Assembly (NCBI RefSeq): GCF_963576675.1
Contig: NC_088915.1
Span: 41,445,501 to 41,509,500 of the forward strand
Length of the DNA: 64,000 nucleotides
DNA from: Euphorbia lathyris
Taxonomy: Eukaryota > Streptophyta > Magnoliopsida > Malpighiales > Euphorbiaceae
Reading direction: 5' to 3'
Positions 35,805-47,124 of the stretch are shown one piece after another (position 1 is the stretch's first letter; every line of letters begins with the position of its first letter). The notes under the pieces are model-generated. The model had not been told where the DNA came from and made no database searches. It saw only the letters and a list, made by a program, of their open reading frames with translations. The translations under genes and the position numbers were made by a program.

Positions 35805-37437
35805 TGATAGGGGTCAAAAACCCCTATCTTTGGGTACGGTTTTAGGACGGGTTTTAGCGTTATTTAGTTAATAAGCGAGCAATTCTCGCATTTAAATGCT
35901 TTTGTGTGAGTTAGTTAGAAATTGGAAACGTTTTATTTACTTTTCGTTGTTTAGGCTCGTTTTATGATCAATTTAGGCAAATACGGCCAAAATGGCATGC
36001 ATATTATAATTCCGTTATCTTTTGAAGCTAATTGATCCATCAAAAGTCGCACCAAACGAAGCGTTTGCTCAAATAAGCGATTGGCGGGTCAATTTAGCCC
36101 TTGGACTAATGTTGTTTGGAGTTTATGTGCGTGTGCAGGTTAAAACATGATCAATTTCAGGCAAAAATCGTGTCTCGGGGACCCCCGGCAGTCGCTCGGC
36201 GAATTGAGCATCGGCGCGCAGCCCGGGCGCTGCTCGGCGAGCAGCCCAGGCACTGCCCAGGCGCTTCCCAGGCACCGCCCAGGCACAGTGCCTGCTCGCC
36301 GAGCAGGCCCCTAGAGGCCTGCTCGCCGAGCAGCTCGCCCTGCTCGGCGAGCAGACCTGCGGGAATTGGTCAAAAAGACCAATTCCGCCCCCACGATGCC
36401 ACGATGGACCCCACGACTTCCTACACTCATAAGGACACGAATTAGGTCAAGAAGAGGGCCCGAACCGCGTCTATAAATAGGATTTTTCCAATGTAAACTA
36501 GGCATCTTTCATTTTTGTAAATTATCTTAGCTTTCCCCTTATAATTCCTCTCCATCTCCTCCATCTTCTTCAAACCTCCATTGAAGCTCCTTCAAAGCTT
36601 TTCTCGAGGAATTATCAAGGTTCGTCCTTAAGATTAGGTCGCCGGCTGCAGAGTAAACAGGTTCCCTAAAAGGGATTTTTGTATCTCCTTTTATCTTTCC
36701 TTGTTTGTACTCTTTGATACAGTTGCCGAACTTAGCTTATTATATCTTGTGACATTTATCTTCGCCTTTAATAATAATTTAGCTCTTGTTTTGTTCTATG
36801 ATTATTTGTCTAATCTCTGTCTTACGCTTTATTCAATTGGTTTAACTCATTCAAAAGCCCCAAAATCTAGTAGGCACATATTGCGAGCTGAATCTGACCT
36901 AGTCAGAGCCTAGGAGATTGACGACCTCTTAGTTGATTAAGCGCCAATTTACTGAGCCTTAGACCTAGTTTCGGCCTTAGGGAATCACGCGCTAGGAACT
37001 TCAGGAGGGTAAGTAGGGTTAATCGCCTTGAATACAAGTGACTCAGATTAGGTTTTTATTCAATAGACCTAATAATCTATCTTCATTATTATCGTTCATA
37101 CCATGTTCCTTCGGATAATTGCATTAGTGAAAGATCAATTAGGAGTAGTTTAACTTAATTAGGGGTAGAGTAACTTAATTAGGCATAGAATAACTTAGTT
37201 AGAATCAGATAACTTAGTTAGGATTAGTATAATTCAACCTAGGAGTAGATTAACTTAATCAAACAAACTCAAAACCCCCTAAGCCTAGATAACTCCTGAA
37301 ACCAAGTAGCTCGATACTTGCAGAAATAAATCCTGTGGACGATAACCTGGACTTAACCAGAAATTTATTACTTGATAACGACGGGGTACACTTATCCCTT
37401 AGTGAGTTTTCATCCCAACTTAGGTGAAGGCGCATCA
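35805..37437 (+). repeat. Element D 5' LTR (1,633 bp)
   Basis: TGATAGGGG to GCGCATCA. It contains about four CTGCTCGGCGAGCAG-type palindromes and CCCAGGCACCG-type minisatellite units (36230-36355), the GGAATTGGTC hairpin (36362-36386) and a TATA box (36472-36479). The short open frame inside it is repeated in the 3' LTR and is not a gene. Confidence 0.94.
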
Positions 37438-37443
37438 AGTTTT

Positions 37444-37461
37444 TGGCGCCGTTGCCGGGGA
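37444..37461 (+). other. Primer-binding site of element D, tRNA-Asp
   Basis: TGGCGCCGTTGCCGGGGA, an exact complement of the plant tRNA-Asp 3' end, six bases after the LTR. Confidence 0.92.
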
Positions 37462-37539
37462 TTTATTTCTTCTGCAATATCGAACCAAAGGTCGATTTGT
37501 TAGTTTAGGCATTCCTTTGTGAATATCTCTGTGAATATC

Positions 37540-37870
37540 ATCTATACTTGTTTATCTATACTTGTTTATAACCGTTAATACTTGTTTATATTTATACTTG
37601 TTCATATTTATACCTGTTTAGACATGTACTTGCTTATACATACACTTGTTTATATACGATTCTTTTTGTAAATATCCTTGTTTATATCGTTTATACTTGT
37701 TTATACATATACCTGTTTATACATACACTTGTTTATATACGATTCTTTTTGTGAATATCCTTATTTATATCGTTTATACTTGTTTATACATAATTCTTTA
37801 TACTTATTCTCTATACTTGTTGATATATAATTTCTTTATACTTTTCTATACTTGTTCATATCTGTATACT
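37540..37870 (+). repeat. Degenerate CTTGTTTATA minisatellite in the element D leader
   Basis: Words such as ATACTTGTTTATA and TATACCTGTTTATA recur many times in about 330 bases between the primer site and the ORF, making the leader almost purine-poor. Open frames across it are low-complexity artefacts. Confidence 0.8.
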
Positions 37871-37925
37871 GTTACTTATCAACTTTTGTGCTAGAACTTC
37901 ACTTTTTCTCAGCATTCTCTGATCA

Positions 37926-38921
37926 ATGAATTGGCAAGAAAAAGTCGAGTGGCAAGCTCAAAAGTTTACTATCCCATCAAGACAATACATTCATGTCCTG
38001 GAGAATGAGGCTCCCAATCCCTCCATGGCCGACTTAAATGAGAAAATGGATATCTTGATGGCGAAACTGAGCCTCAACACCAATGAAAGTGTAAGTTTTG
38101 TGGGTAATCACCAAAGGTATAATTCTAACCCCAATTCTTACAGCTTTTATGGTAGTGATTGGAGGAGACCTCAACACTCAATTCTGTCCTACGGGAACCC
38201 TAACATGTTGAGGCCTCCAAATAGGTTTGTTAATGAGCACAGGGAAAACGAATTGGGAATGTTCCCTTACGAACAAGCAAACCAAGTTCCTCCACAACCC
38301 CCTAGCTCACGAGATGAGGTGCTGTCCCTTTTGAAAGGAATATCAGCCCGACTTACAATCAACGAGGAGGTTTGTAAGGACTTGAGCAACCAATTGGCTC
38401 AAATAAACAATGAGATGCAAGAGCAATCCCAAGATGCTCTCCCAGGCATAAAGGAAAACATAGAAATCCCACAAAGGGAATCAGCTCAAGCCATCTCCTT
38501 GAGGAATGACAAAAAGGTAGAACCAAGTCCACTATCACATGCATCACTCGAGGTAAGTGAGGAATCGGAAGCGGTAAGCAACCCCGGTTCAAAATCTGAA
38601 ATTCTAAATCATGTGATAGAAATAAATGATCAAATCGAAGCTTGTGTCTATCAACTACCTTTTCCTCAAAAGTTCGAAAAGTTTGGATTTACTCCTTGTT
38701 CAAAAGTTTTCATTCTCTTTGACCTACCAAGAGAATCCAAAAGGGAGCAAACCAAACTTTTTCATAATATGTTTAAATTCGGCCTCCTACTTTCATTAAA
38801 CTTATTTGAGGCTCTTAATCCGTTTTGTAGGTACGGGTTATTTGTTAAGGAGTTCGAGTTCCTAACGCGAGTAGAAGCATACACCTATGCGGGAATTCTA
38901 TGTCGAGCTCACCGACTATAA
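37926..38921 (+). CDS. Element D gag-derived protein, intact
   Basis: ATG to stop without interruption, 331 residues. Residues about 30-50 (PSMADLNEKMDILMAKLSLN), 52-75 (ESVSFVGNHQRYN), 125-160 (DEVLSLLKGISARLTINEEVCKDLSNQLAQI) and the SEESEAVSNPGS segment align in order with the gag-like ORF of B (30497-31219). The CCHC knuckle of B is missing, and a C-terminal stretch of about 80 residues (GFTPCSKVFILFDLPRES onward) follows the QLPFPQK motif instead of protease. No capsid domain is visible. With no pol in the element, an open frame is notable; it may act in trans-packaging or simply be young. Followed at once by a CTTGGG...CCCAAG hairpin. Confidence 0.8.
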   Translation: MNWQEKVEWQAQKFTIPSRQYIHVLENEAPNPSMADLNEKMDILMAKLSLNTNESVSFVGNHQRYNSNPNSYSFYGSDWRRPQHSILSYGNPNMLRPPNRFVNEHRENELGMFPYEQANQVPPQPPSSRDEVLSLLKGISARLTINEEVCKDLSNQLAQINNEMQEQSQDALPGIKENIEIPQRESAQAISLRNDKKVEPSPLSHASLEVSEESEAVSNPGSKSEILNHVIEINDQIEACVYQLPFPQKFEKFGFTPCSKVFILFDLPRESKREQTKLFHNMFKFGLLLSLNLFEALNPFCRYGLFVKEFEFLTRVEAYTYAGILCRAHRL

Positions 38922-38931
38922 CGTAGCGCTT

Positions 38932-38949
38932 CTTGGGAGGCAACCCAAG
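38932..38949 (+). other. CTTGGG hairpin just after the element D ORF
   Basis: CTTGGGAGGCAACCCAAG: 6-bp arms with a six-base loop, 11 bases after the stop codon. I recall GGGAGGCAACCCA-type words as common near ORF ends in plant gypsy elements; role unknown. Confidence 0.6.
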
Positions 38950-40904
38950 TTTTAATAAAACTTTTCAGGTTTATTTTATTTAGATTATACATTGATATTT
39001 TAGTTTAGTCTTTTTAGTTTTCTTTTACGTTTTTTTTAAAGTGTTCGTTTAAAAAAAAATAAATAAAATAAATAAATAAATATTTTTTTAGTTGTTTAAT
39101 TTTATTTTATTTTATTTTTATTTTTTTTGAGTGTTCAGATTTAAAAAAAAAATTTTAAAAAAAAAAATTTGGCCCTAGGAGGCCCAGCTCGGCGAGCAGG
39201 GCACTGCCGCCCAGCCCGCTGCTCGGCCGCGATAAGCAAACTGTTCGGGATTTTTTTTAAATCCCGAACGGAGCTGAAAAATAATAATAAATAAATAAAT
39301 AAATAAATTGGCACCGCAAATCATCAAATTTTTGGCGATTGCGATAAAATCCGTAAGTTTTCTTCTCCACCCTAACTTTTTGCACTTGTACTTTATGGTT
39401 TGTGATGCAATGTTGGAACTTATTGCATATTTTTAGTGTGAGGAGGAGGGGTAGACAAACTTACAAAAATTGTATAATTTTTAAATTTTTGTTGCGTCGT
39501 GTCTAGTTTAGTTTTGCGTTTTTCGGGTTTTATTTAGGTTTTGCATGTTTAGGACCTAAAACCGTGAACCTCCTTCGAATCTAAACTTCGTTATTTGTCC
39601 TTGAGGGCTGAGAACCGAATCTAAGATTGCATGACAACTAGTTTAGGTGTAGGACACAATCCTTGTATCTGTAAAAGCATGAGCTAAAGTTTGCATTTAG
39701 ACCCTACTTTTGAAGAAATGCTAAAATCATTACTTAGGTAGATAACTTAAGAATTGAAGGCATGTGATGTTAAACTTGAGTTTGGGGAAAACTAGTAAAC
39801 ACAAAATTGAAACCCAAAGAATTGTGAGTTGAATTTGAGCCCAAGAGCGAACATCAAAAAGCTCTTTTTCTTGACATTTTTTGTGTGAATGCTTTGACTT
39901 GTGGAAAGATTACAGATTTTGCACCTAATACTGTGTTGAACCTACATGCAATGATTTGAGATGATAAACGATGAATCAGCCTCATTAGAATTAACCCTTT
40001 TCTTTACCTTATTTTCTCTTTTTCATCCACTCTAGGAAGCCCCTTTGAGCCCATATTTTTGTAGTTTATAGATTTTTCTTTCGTTCTAACCCAATTTTTG
40101 CAAACCATCATTTGGTTTGCTACTTAACCCTAAGTTTTTGCAAAGCTCATATCGAGCCTTTGTCGTTTCTAGCGCTTTATCTTTGTTTATGGCATCATAG
40201 TAGCAAGCCAGAAGGCTAAAAAGTGAATGAGCATCGCTATCCCAAAAAGAAAAAAAAGGGGGGGAAAAAGAGAAAAACAGAAAAAGAAAAGAAAAGAATA
40301 GAGACGAACAAAAAGGGGAGAACTTCATTCCCCAGTTCTTAAAATCAAAACGTCTCAAGAAAACATACTAAAAAGAGAATAAGGAATGAATAAAAAGCTC
40401 AGTCACTTCATATTTGCTAAAGCCATTTGAACTTTGTTTTTCTAGCGCTAGAACTATTAACCCTTGTTGTACCTTTAACCCTCTAACCACATTACAACCC
40501 CAATTCGAGCCTGTTTTTGATATCATCGGAGTCATATAGCATAGTAGAGGAACTCGGATGAACGTGCAAAATCAACGTAATCCTAAGCAAGAACATAAGC
40601 CGAGAGTAAACACTTTAGCCACCAAAATTGTGTGAAATGAGTGAACTACATATGGTGAGGTGTTTTACTTAGCGATCCCCTCAAGCTCGTTTAATTGAAC
40701 ATGTGTCCTTTTTCTTAAAACATATGACCTATGATAATTGAAATGCGGCTTTTGGATATCGTGTCTCTACTTTGTATTTCCGAATGCATGTAATTACAGA
40801 TGCTCGAAATTGTGTCAAGCACCTAGTCAAACCGGGAGGTTTTCTAGCTTGCTTGTGATTGCGGGTTTAGTTTTTTTAGTTTACTTGGGGACAAGTAAAG
40901 TTTT
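38950..40904 (+). other. Element D 3' non-coding region
   Basis: First an AT-rich low-complexity stretch (38950-39170), then a GC island with one CTCGGCGAGCAG word (39180-39235), then a perfect 11-bp hairpin at 39243-39269 (arms GTTCGGGATTT and AAATCCCGAAC, loop TTTTT). From 39361 it is collinear with the reverse complement of 16042-14521 in B. No credible ORF. Confidence 0.75.
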
Positions 40905-40919
40905 AAGTGCGAGGAGGTT
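40905..40919 (+). other. Polypurine tract of element D
   Basis: AAGTGCGAGGAGGTT immediately precedes the 3' LTR and matches the tract of element B. Confidence 0.88.
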
Positions 40920-42526
40920 TGATAGGGGTCAAAAACCCCTATCTTTGGGTACAGTTTTAGGACGGGTTTTAGCGTTATTTAGTTAATAAGCGAGCAATTC
41001 TCGCATTTAAATGCTTTTGTGTGAGTTAGTTAGAAATTGGAAACGTTTTATTTACTTTTCGTTGTTTAGGCTCGTTTTATGATCAATTTAGGCAAATACG
41101 GCCAAAATGGCATGCATATTATAATTCCGTTATCTTTTGAAGCTAATTGATCCGTCAAAAGTCGCACCAAATGAAGCGTTTGTTCAAATAAGCGATTGGC
41201 GGGTCAATTTAGCCCTTGGACTAATGTTGTTTGGAGTTTATGTGCGTGTGCCGGTTAAAACATGATCAATTTCAGGCAAAAATCGTGTCTTGGGGACCCC
41301 CGGCAGTCGCTCGGCGAATTGAGCATCGGCGCGCAGCCCGGGCGCTGCTCCGCAAGCAGCCCAGGCACTGCCTAGGCACCGCCCAGGCACCACCCAGGCA
41401 CCGCCCAGGCACCGCCCAGGCACTGTGCCTGCTCGGCGAGCAGACCTGCGGGAATTGGTCAAAAAGATCAATTCCGCCCCCACGATGCCAAGATGGACCC
41501 CACGACTTCCTACACGCATAAGGACACGAATTAGGTCAAGAAGAGGGCCCGAACCGCGTCTATAAATAGGATTTTCCCAATGTAAATTAGGCATCTTTCA
41601 TTTTTGTAAATTATCTTAGCTTTCCCCTTGTAATTCCTCTCCATCTCCTCCATCTTCTTCAAACCTCCATTGAAGCTCCTTCAAAGCTTTTCTCGAGGAA
41701 TTATCAAGGTTCGTCCTTAAGATTAGGTCGCCGGCTGCAGAGTAAACAGGTTCCCTGAAAGGGATTTTTGTATCTCCTTTTATCTTTCCTTGTTTGTACT
41801 CTTTGATACAGTTGCCGAACTTAGCTTATTGTATCTTGTGACATTTATCTTTGCCTTTAATAATAATTTAGCTCTTGTTTTGTTCTATGATTATTTGTCT
41901 AATCTCTGTCTTACGCTTTATTCAATTGGTTTAACTCATTCAAAAGCCCCAAAATCTAGTAGGCACATATTGCGAGCTGAATCTGACCTAGTTAGAGCCT
42001 AGGAGATTGACGACCTCTTAGTTGATTAAGCGCCAATTTACTGAGCCTTAGACCTAGTTTCGGCCTTAGGGAATCACGCGCTAGGAACTTCAGGAGGGTA
42101 AGTAGGGTTAATCGCCTTGAATACAAGAGACTCAGATTAGGTTTTTATTCAATAGACCTAATAATCTATCTTCATTATTATCGTTCATACCATGTTCCTT
42201 CGGATAATTGCATTAGTGAAAGATCAATTAGGAGTAGTTTAATTTAATTACGGGTAGAGTAACTTAATTAGGCATAGAATAACTTAGTTAGAATCAGATA
42301 ACTTAGTTAGGATTAGTATAATTCAACCTAGGAGTAGATTAACTTAATCAAACAAACTCAAAACCCCCTAAGCCTAGATAACTCCTGAAACCAAGTAGCT
42401 CGATACTTGCAGAAATAAATCCTGTGGACGATAACCTGGACATAACCAGAAATTTATTACTTGATAACGACGGGGTACACTTATCCCTTAGTGAGTCTTC
42501 ATCCCAACTTAGGTGAAGGCGCATCA
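40920..42526 (+). repeat. Element D 3' LTR (1,607 bp)
   Basis: About 98.5% identical to the 5' LTR. It has more GCCCAGGCACC minisatellite units and fewer palindromes (41340-41450). TATA box at 41561-41568. Ends GCGCATCA followed by AGATC. Confidence 0.94.
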
Positions 42527-43352
42527 AGATCTTTTTCTTGTTTTGATGTGCTTTGTATGTATGCTCTTTTTCTTTTTTTCGGCTGAGGATCCAAGAAGTG
42601 TACTTGTCCTTTTATAGATGAAATCTGAAGATACAATGATTTGAATCCGTAATTTTCCGTTGGATTCAAACGGCTCTTTCTTCCGACATTGTTCTGGTCA
42701 GCTTCAGATTTGCAGGCCAATCCTGTCGTCTGAATTCGACAGGCGCCAGGCTTGTCTTCTTCTCGCAGGTTTGTCTTCTTGTACAGGTTTCGTCTTTTAG
42801 CTAGAGGACAGTTGACCCATGCATCTAGAAATTGACTCTGTGCGTAATTCCGAGGTTTCTATTATTGGTGCAGACGGTTGTCGGATCTTGTCTTTTAGCA
42901 AACGGATCATTGGTGTTGTCCTTAAGATCATTCAGCATGACTTTGATAGCCATTGTCTTTGATTGTTGCCAATTCCGATACTGAGTGCCTTTCACTCACC
43001 TTCCACGGTCAGCTTCGTTCTGCAAGATATAGTTCCGAAGAAGACTTCTCTTCTTTTATGTTGAGTTGCTTTTCACTCAGCTTCTGTGATCAGCTTCATT
43101 TGTAAGCTTCGGTTCTGAAGAAGACTTTCCTTCTTTCGTACTGAGTTATTCTTTACTCAGCCTGCGCTATGTTGTCATGCTGACTATGCTCTGTCTTAAT
43201 TTGATTCTTGTTCTTATAAATATTTTTATACTCAACATTGAACAAACACATTAGTACAATTAAATCAAAGCACTTAAATTTAATTGTCTTAATCATGGAT
43301 TAACTTAAATAATTTTGTCAAATCAAAATCATGTTGGAAAGGTATTTCAACA
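42527..43352 (-). repeat. Element G 3' LTR, element-5' piece
   Basis: It resumes the G LTR after D; the first five bases are the duplicated AGATC. A reversed TATA box (CTTTTATA) lies at 42608-42615. On the plus strand it ends TTTCAACA, the reverse of TGTTGAAA. Confidence 0.9.
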
Positions 43353-43366
43353 AACTCCCCCATTTT
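43353..43366 (-). other. Polypurine tract of element G
   Basis: AAAATGGGGGAGTT on the minus strand, the same tract as in element A, directly abutting the LTR. The following 43367-43896 is the 3' untranslated region, with no ORF and with CTCAG/CTGAC words. Confidence 0.88.
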
Positions 43367-43896
43367 GATGTTGGCAAAATATTTAGTTATGGAACTCAGT
43401 TTTGAAATTCCCCATGATTGAATTGTCTTTCGTTCTTCTGAAATTACTCCCCCGTAAGGGTTGCATCTATTTGATTCAATTTAACTCTAAACCTTCCAAG
43501 ATTTAATTGAGAAAAAAAAATCAAAACATGCTTGTACTGACTAAGTTCAATTCTAGACCTTCCAAGATCTAATTCAGATGAGCTTAGGTCAGCTTTCAGA
43601 AGAGGTCAATATGTTGGAACATGTGTTTACTCAGTTTGATAAACAGTCAGTTTTAGGTATCAGAGAGATTATATCTATGAATTTATGTATCAGAGCAAAA
43701 TGTGTGTTAAGAGTTTCATTCATGTTCCCTTTTAAGTTCGATTGTTTGTTCATTTAAGACAGTTCAGCATATAGCACATTTTAAGTAAGCATCATATGTA
43801 GATAAGTCAGTTTAAATAAAATGGATGCTTAAAATAGATATACAAAAAAGGAAAACGCCAAAACCAAATACTATAAGTCAAGTTCTAATGACTAGT

Positions 43897-46800
43897 CTAT
43901 TTCTTTCTGTTGACTTGGGCTTGGTGGGCAGGATTAACTTTGCCTTTTCCCTTGGCGTTTCTTTGTTGCTGCTGACTACCAGATGCTTCTCCTGATTTGT
44001 GCTGAGTTCCATCAGCTTGTTCTTTCTCCCCCGTTTTGCCAGCATCGGGCGGAGGAGGAATGAAAGTGTCGTTGAGAGCAGCACGGGTTAATCTCACTGA
44101 GTATGCCTTAAGCTGTTTCGTGCTTTCCCTGAGACCATCGAAAACAGGAACGTCATCGTCTATAATGGATCCGGGGACTCGAATAGATGCACTAAGCATA
44201 CTGAGAATATATTCTTGTGATTTCCCAATCCAGGTCAGCCTGTCAGTCAGCCTAGCATAAGCTTGATGATACATTTTGAGCAAGGCTGAATCGTAGAACT
44301 GACATTGAGCATTCGTATGGCGCACATGCTTAAAGGTGGCTTGGGAGTATTGCAGGATTTCATTTGTTTTCACCAAGTCAGTATCCATTTCTTCCTTACT
44401 CAAGTTGAGTAGACGGATAGCTTCGCTAATTTGCTCGATCGAACACTGGGAAGAGGAGGAAATTAGCGCACGAGTATCGGTCAGCTCAGAGTGTAGCTTG
44501 GTGAAGTGATGGTCAACCTCAGCAGAGGTAGCATATCCCGTGTTTACTGCAGACAGAGCATTTATTTGGTCTTGGAGGGAATCCATGTGATTCACCATCA
44601 TTAACTGCATTTCAGCCAGCTTTACTATGGAGTCTTGCTTGGGCTGTTGAGATTGAACAGTTGTCATGACACTCACAAGATCTTTGAGGCCCTTGATCTC
44701 ATTCAGGAGCTAAGTGATAGAAGAAAGTTGTGTTGACTCAATATTAACGAACCCAGCAGCATCGGCATGAGAGGAAGTCAAATCCTAGAGAATGGATTGA
44801 GCTGATCAATGATTCGACGCCCAGACTCAGTAGCATTTAGGTAGGCATAAGTTGCCTCAGGAGTTCGCTCAGCGGTCGGTATTTGAGTAGGTTGCTTTCC
44901 AGTACCAGATGGGCCAGCATGATCAACAACTGGACTTTTGTTCAAGTCAGCACCAGGAACTCACTGTTCAACATTCTGCGATGCTGGGTTAGGAAGAGGT
45001 GGATCGGCAGAGATGTTGACCTGCTCAACATTGGTTTGAAATTGAGTTGGTGCAGGAGGAGGTACTTCAGAACTTACAGGATTTTCCTTTGCTCGCTCAC
45101 CCTCTTGAGCAGCTTGAACTTCGAGCTCTTGCTCGGCAGAGATTGGATTTTCAGGAGTCTTGGCGTGTTCCTCGGTATGAGTAACAGAGGCTTGCTTTTG
45201 TGTGAATTGATCTGGAGTTGGCTCGATGACGGAGGAGAAGAATTCGTACTGAAGCCCGGTTAGGTCAGTAATTGGTTCTCTAAGTGGAGAATCAGCCAAT
45301 AGGTCTAGGGAGTTGGACTTGTAAGCCTTGCGTTTGAAACGTTTCTCAGAATTGACCGTTTTGGTTAGAGGTGATTGGTCAGCAGCAATCGCGTCTAGAG
45401 ATTCAGAAGAAGAATTGAGCTCTAGGGCATCATTAAGGCTTCTCACAGTTTGAACTCTTACTGTTTGGTCAGCTTGTAGTTCAGTTGGCTCATCATCAAC
45501 TGACTTAGTTTGCTCAGCAGCATCCTTATCTTGCTCATCATCAACATTAACTGTTCGCTCAACTTCAAACTGGCCTCCAAAATCTCCCAAATCATATTCC
45601 TGTTCAGAGGGTGTTTTCTCAAGATCAATCTTTTGACTTCTCACGAAGTGGGAATCGTCGGAGACGACAAAGTCAAGAGGGGAAGCATTAATGGGACTCA
45701 GACCAGATGTTCTTCTCTTCTTCCTTAGAGGTGTCTCAGGGGTTTCCTCTTTCTCTTCTTCCTCAGGCTCAGCGGCCTTTTTCCTGCTGTCTTAGCTTGC
45801 TTAGCAGCAGCCTTCTGCACGCTAGATACAATCCGAAGTTTCTTTGGGACGGTATTAATGTCTTTATCGGCTTGGTCAGCTTTCCGCTTTTTATCTTGCC
45901 TGGTGCAGTCAGTACGAGGTTGCTCCACAACCTTCTTTCCCTTCTTGGTCGGCATAGCTTGTGCTTCTTCAACCGCCGCTCCATTTCCTTTCCTTGGTAT
46001 AATTGGGTTGGTCGTAAGCCAATCCGAATAGAATACCTGTAGAAATCTCCGTACCCCAAACTTGAATTTCTTCTACTAAGCTCACTTGGTGATCTTGAAG
46101 GATCTTTGTAATAAGGGACCCCAACCTGAGTGTCCTTGTGCTCCGCTTAAATCCGCCGATAAGGAATACAGGCATATTGAGTGGCTGGTAGGTCAGCATG
46201 CGCCATATGAAGCACTGCTCGAAGTTGGATGCAGAGGATTGAGCATTGATCTTGGGATAGATAAAGTTGGTCAGAATGTAGTGAGCCATCTTTTGATTTT
46301 GACCCATACACGTACTGGCTATTTCTCCCTTGTGATCTTTTGGTTTACAGAACTCCACAGGATAGTTAATTTTGGTGGAATCGTTTGTGGTTCTGAGTTC
46401 GGCTCCTTTGTTCTTTAGATTTAGCAGTGTAGCGAGATAAGGAGGGTTAACAAAGATCCTCTTCCCCTTGACCTCAGTGACCATGTAGTCATTGTCATCA
46501 TCAGCAGCTCGTAAGTTGGTATAGAATTCCCTTACTAGCTCAAGATAGGTGGCTTCATGGATAGAGAACAACCCAGCCCAGCCATTCTTAGAGATCCATT
46601 CGCAGAAGGGCTTTTTAGCTTTGACAAACCCTTCAGAGAACCAGTGGGAACGATCAATTTTCCATCCCCTAACACTACCGAAAACTGGGGAATAGGTTCT
46701 TTCTAGTTCTTTCTTTTCCTACTTCTTCTTCCTTTTCGAGGAGGTTGCGAGGTCAGCTTGGGGGCTCTTGCTCGGAGTTTGGTCATGCTGACCTTGTCCT

Positions 46801-46910
46801 TGAGACTTGGTGGGAGTTTCGACGTATTCCTGCTGAGCAGGAGATGGAGGGTTTTCATCGGAGTGATTGCCGTCATGATCAGCTCCGGAGATGTTTTGGG
46901 AATCCGACAT
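43897..46910 (-). pseudogene. Element G extra ORF (third ORF after pol), broken
   Basis: About 1,004 codons from ATG 46910 (MSDSQNISGADHDGNHSDEN) to 43897. The N-terminal acidic/Ser-rich leader ends in a Lys run. The globular domain (AADDDNDYMVTEVKGKRIFVNPPYLATLLNL, FEQCFIWRMLTYQPLNMPVFLIGGF) aligns with A and is reminiscent of the putative plant transposon protein domain. A long acidic Glu/Gln/Pro middle (45644-44961) follows, then the C-terminal helical domain (44676-43897; AEMQLMMVNHMDSLQDQINALSA, QCSIEQISEAIRLL) and a Lys/Gln/Gly tail. Breaks: TAG at 46719, frameshifts between about 45970 and 45650, and stops near 44961 and 44700. No membrane segment or signal peptide. Function unknown; shared by A, F and G. 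Confidence 0.78.
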
Positions 46911-47016
46911 GATTTTTAGGGATTCTTTGAGAGTATTTGAAGATTAGGGATTTAGATAGAAATCAATTTTCCAGAGATTTCAAAGTGTAAAGAGATGTGA
47001 GTGGGAATTCGTCCAC

Positions 47017-47024
47017 TATTTATA
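47017..47024 (-). promoter_or_regulatory. Candidate internal TATA box upstream of the element G extra ORF
   Basis: TATAAATA on the minus strand, 114 bases upstream of the ATG at 46910, matching the arrangement in A and F. Confidence 0.5.
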
Positions 47025-47124
47025 GAGGGTCGAGTTGATCTGGAACGTTGAAGTAGCCGTTTTACCTCGAGATGATCAACCGACAATAATCCGGAATTTA
47101 TGATACGTTCGGCGCAGTTGTTTT

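Larger units (their letters stand above)
35805..42526 (+). mobile_element. Element D: non-autonomous gypsy (Athila-like) retrotransposon, complete
   Basis: 6,722 bases with LTRs of 1,633 and 1,607 bases, a tRNA-Asp primer site, a polypurine tract and a perfect AGATC duplication (35800-35804 and 42527-42531). The 3.5-kb interior encodes one gag-derived ORF and nothing resembling protease, RT, RNase H or integrase. LTRs, ORF and 3' region match element B, so B-type elements are the likely source of enzymes. The LTRs differ by roughly two dozen substitutions (about 1.5%) plus a minisatellite indel, so the insertion is fairly recent. Confidence 0.95.
35140..47124 (-). mobile_element. Element G: Ty1/copia (SIRE-like) element, 3' half, split by D and cut by F
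   Basis: Minus-strand order from the right: a TATA box, the extra ORF (46910-43897), 3' untranslated region, polypurine tract (43366-43353) and 3' LTR (43352-35140 with D inside). The LTR without D is about 1,486 bases, the same as the F LTR. Pol, gag and the 5' LTR are absent because element F starts at 47125 in the opposite orientation; they should lie beyond F, outside the window. Confidence 0.88.

Noticed and set aside
36701..36913. A 70-residue hydrophobic ORF, repeated at 41790-42002
   Set aside because: It lies in the R/U5 part of both D LTRs; it is duplicated because the LTR is, and has no support as a gene.
37444..37461. tRNA gene fragments at the LTR ends (Asp, Met, Phe)
   Set aside because: Only the 3'-end complement of each tRNA is present, at the place of a primer-binding site.
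37646..37894. Tyr/Leu-rich ORF in the element D leader
   Set aside because: It is a translation of the CTTGTTTATA minisatellite.
44960..46420. Plus-strand open frames opposite the element G extra ORF
   Set aside because: They lie antisense to a recognisable, homologous coding region and match nothing; no introns or promoter support them, unlike the element E antisense gene.
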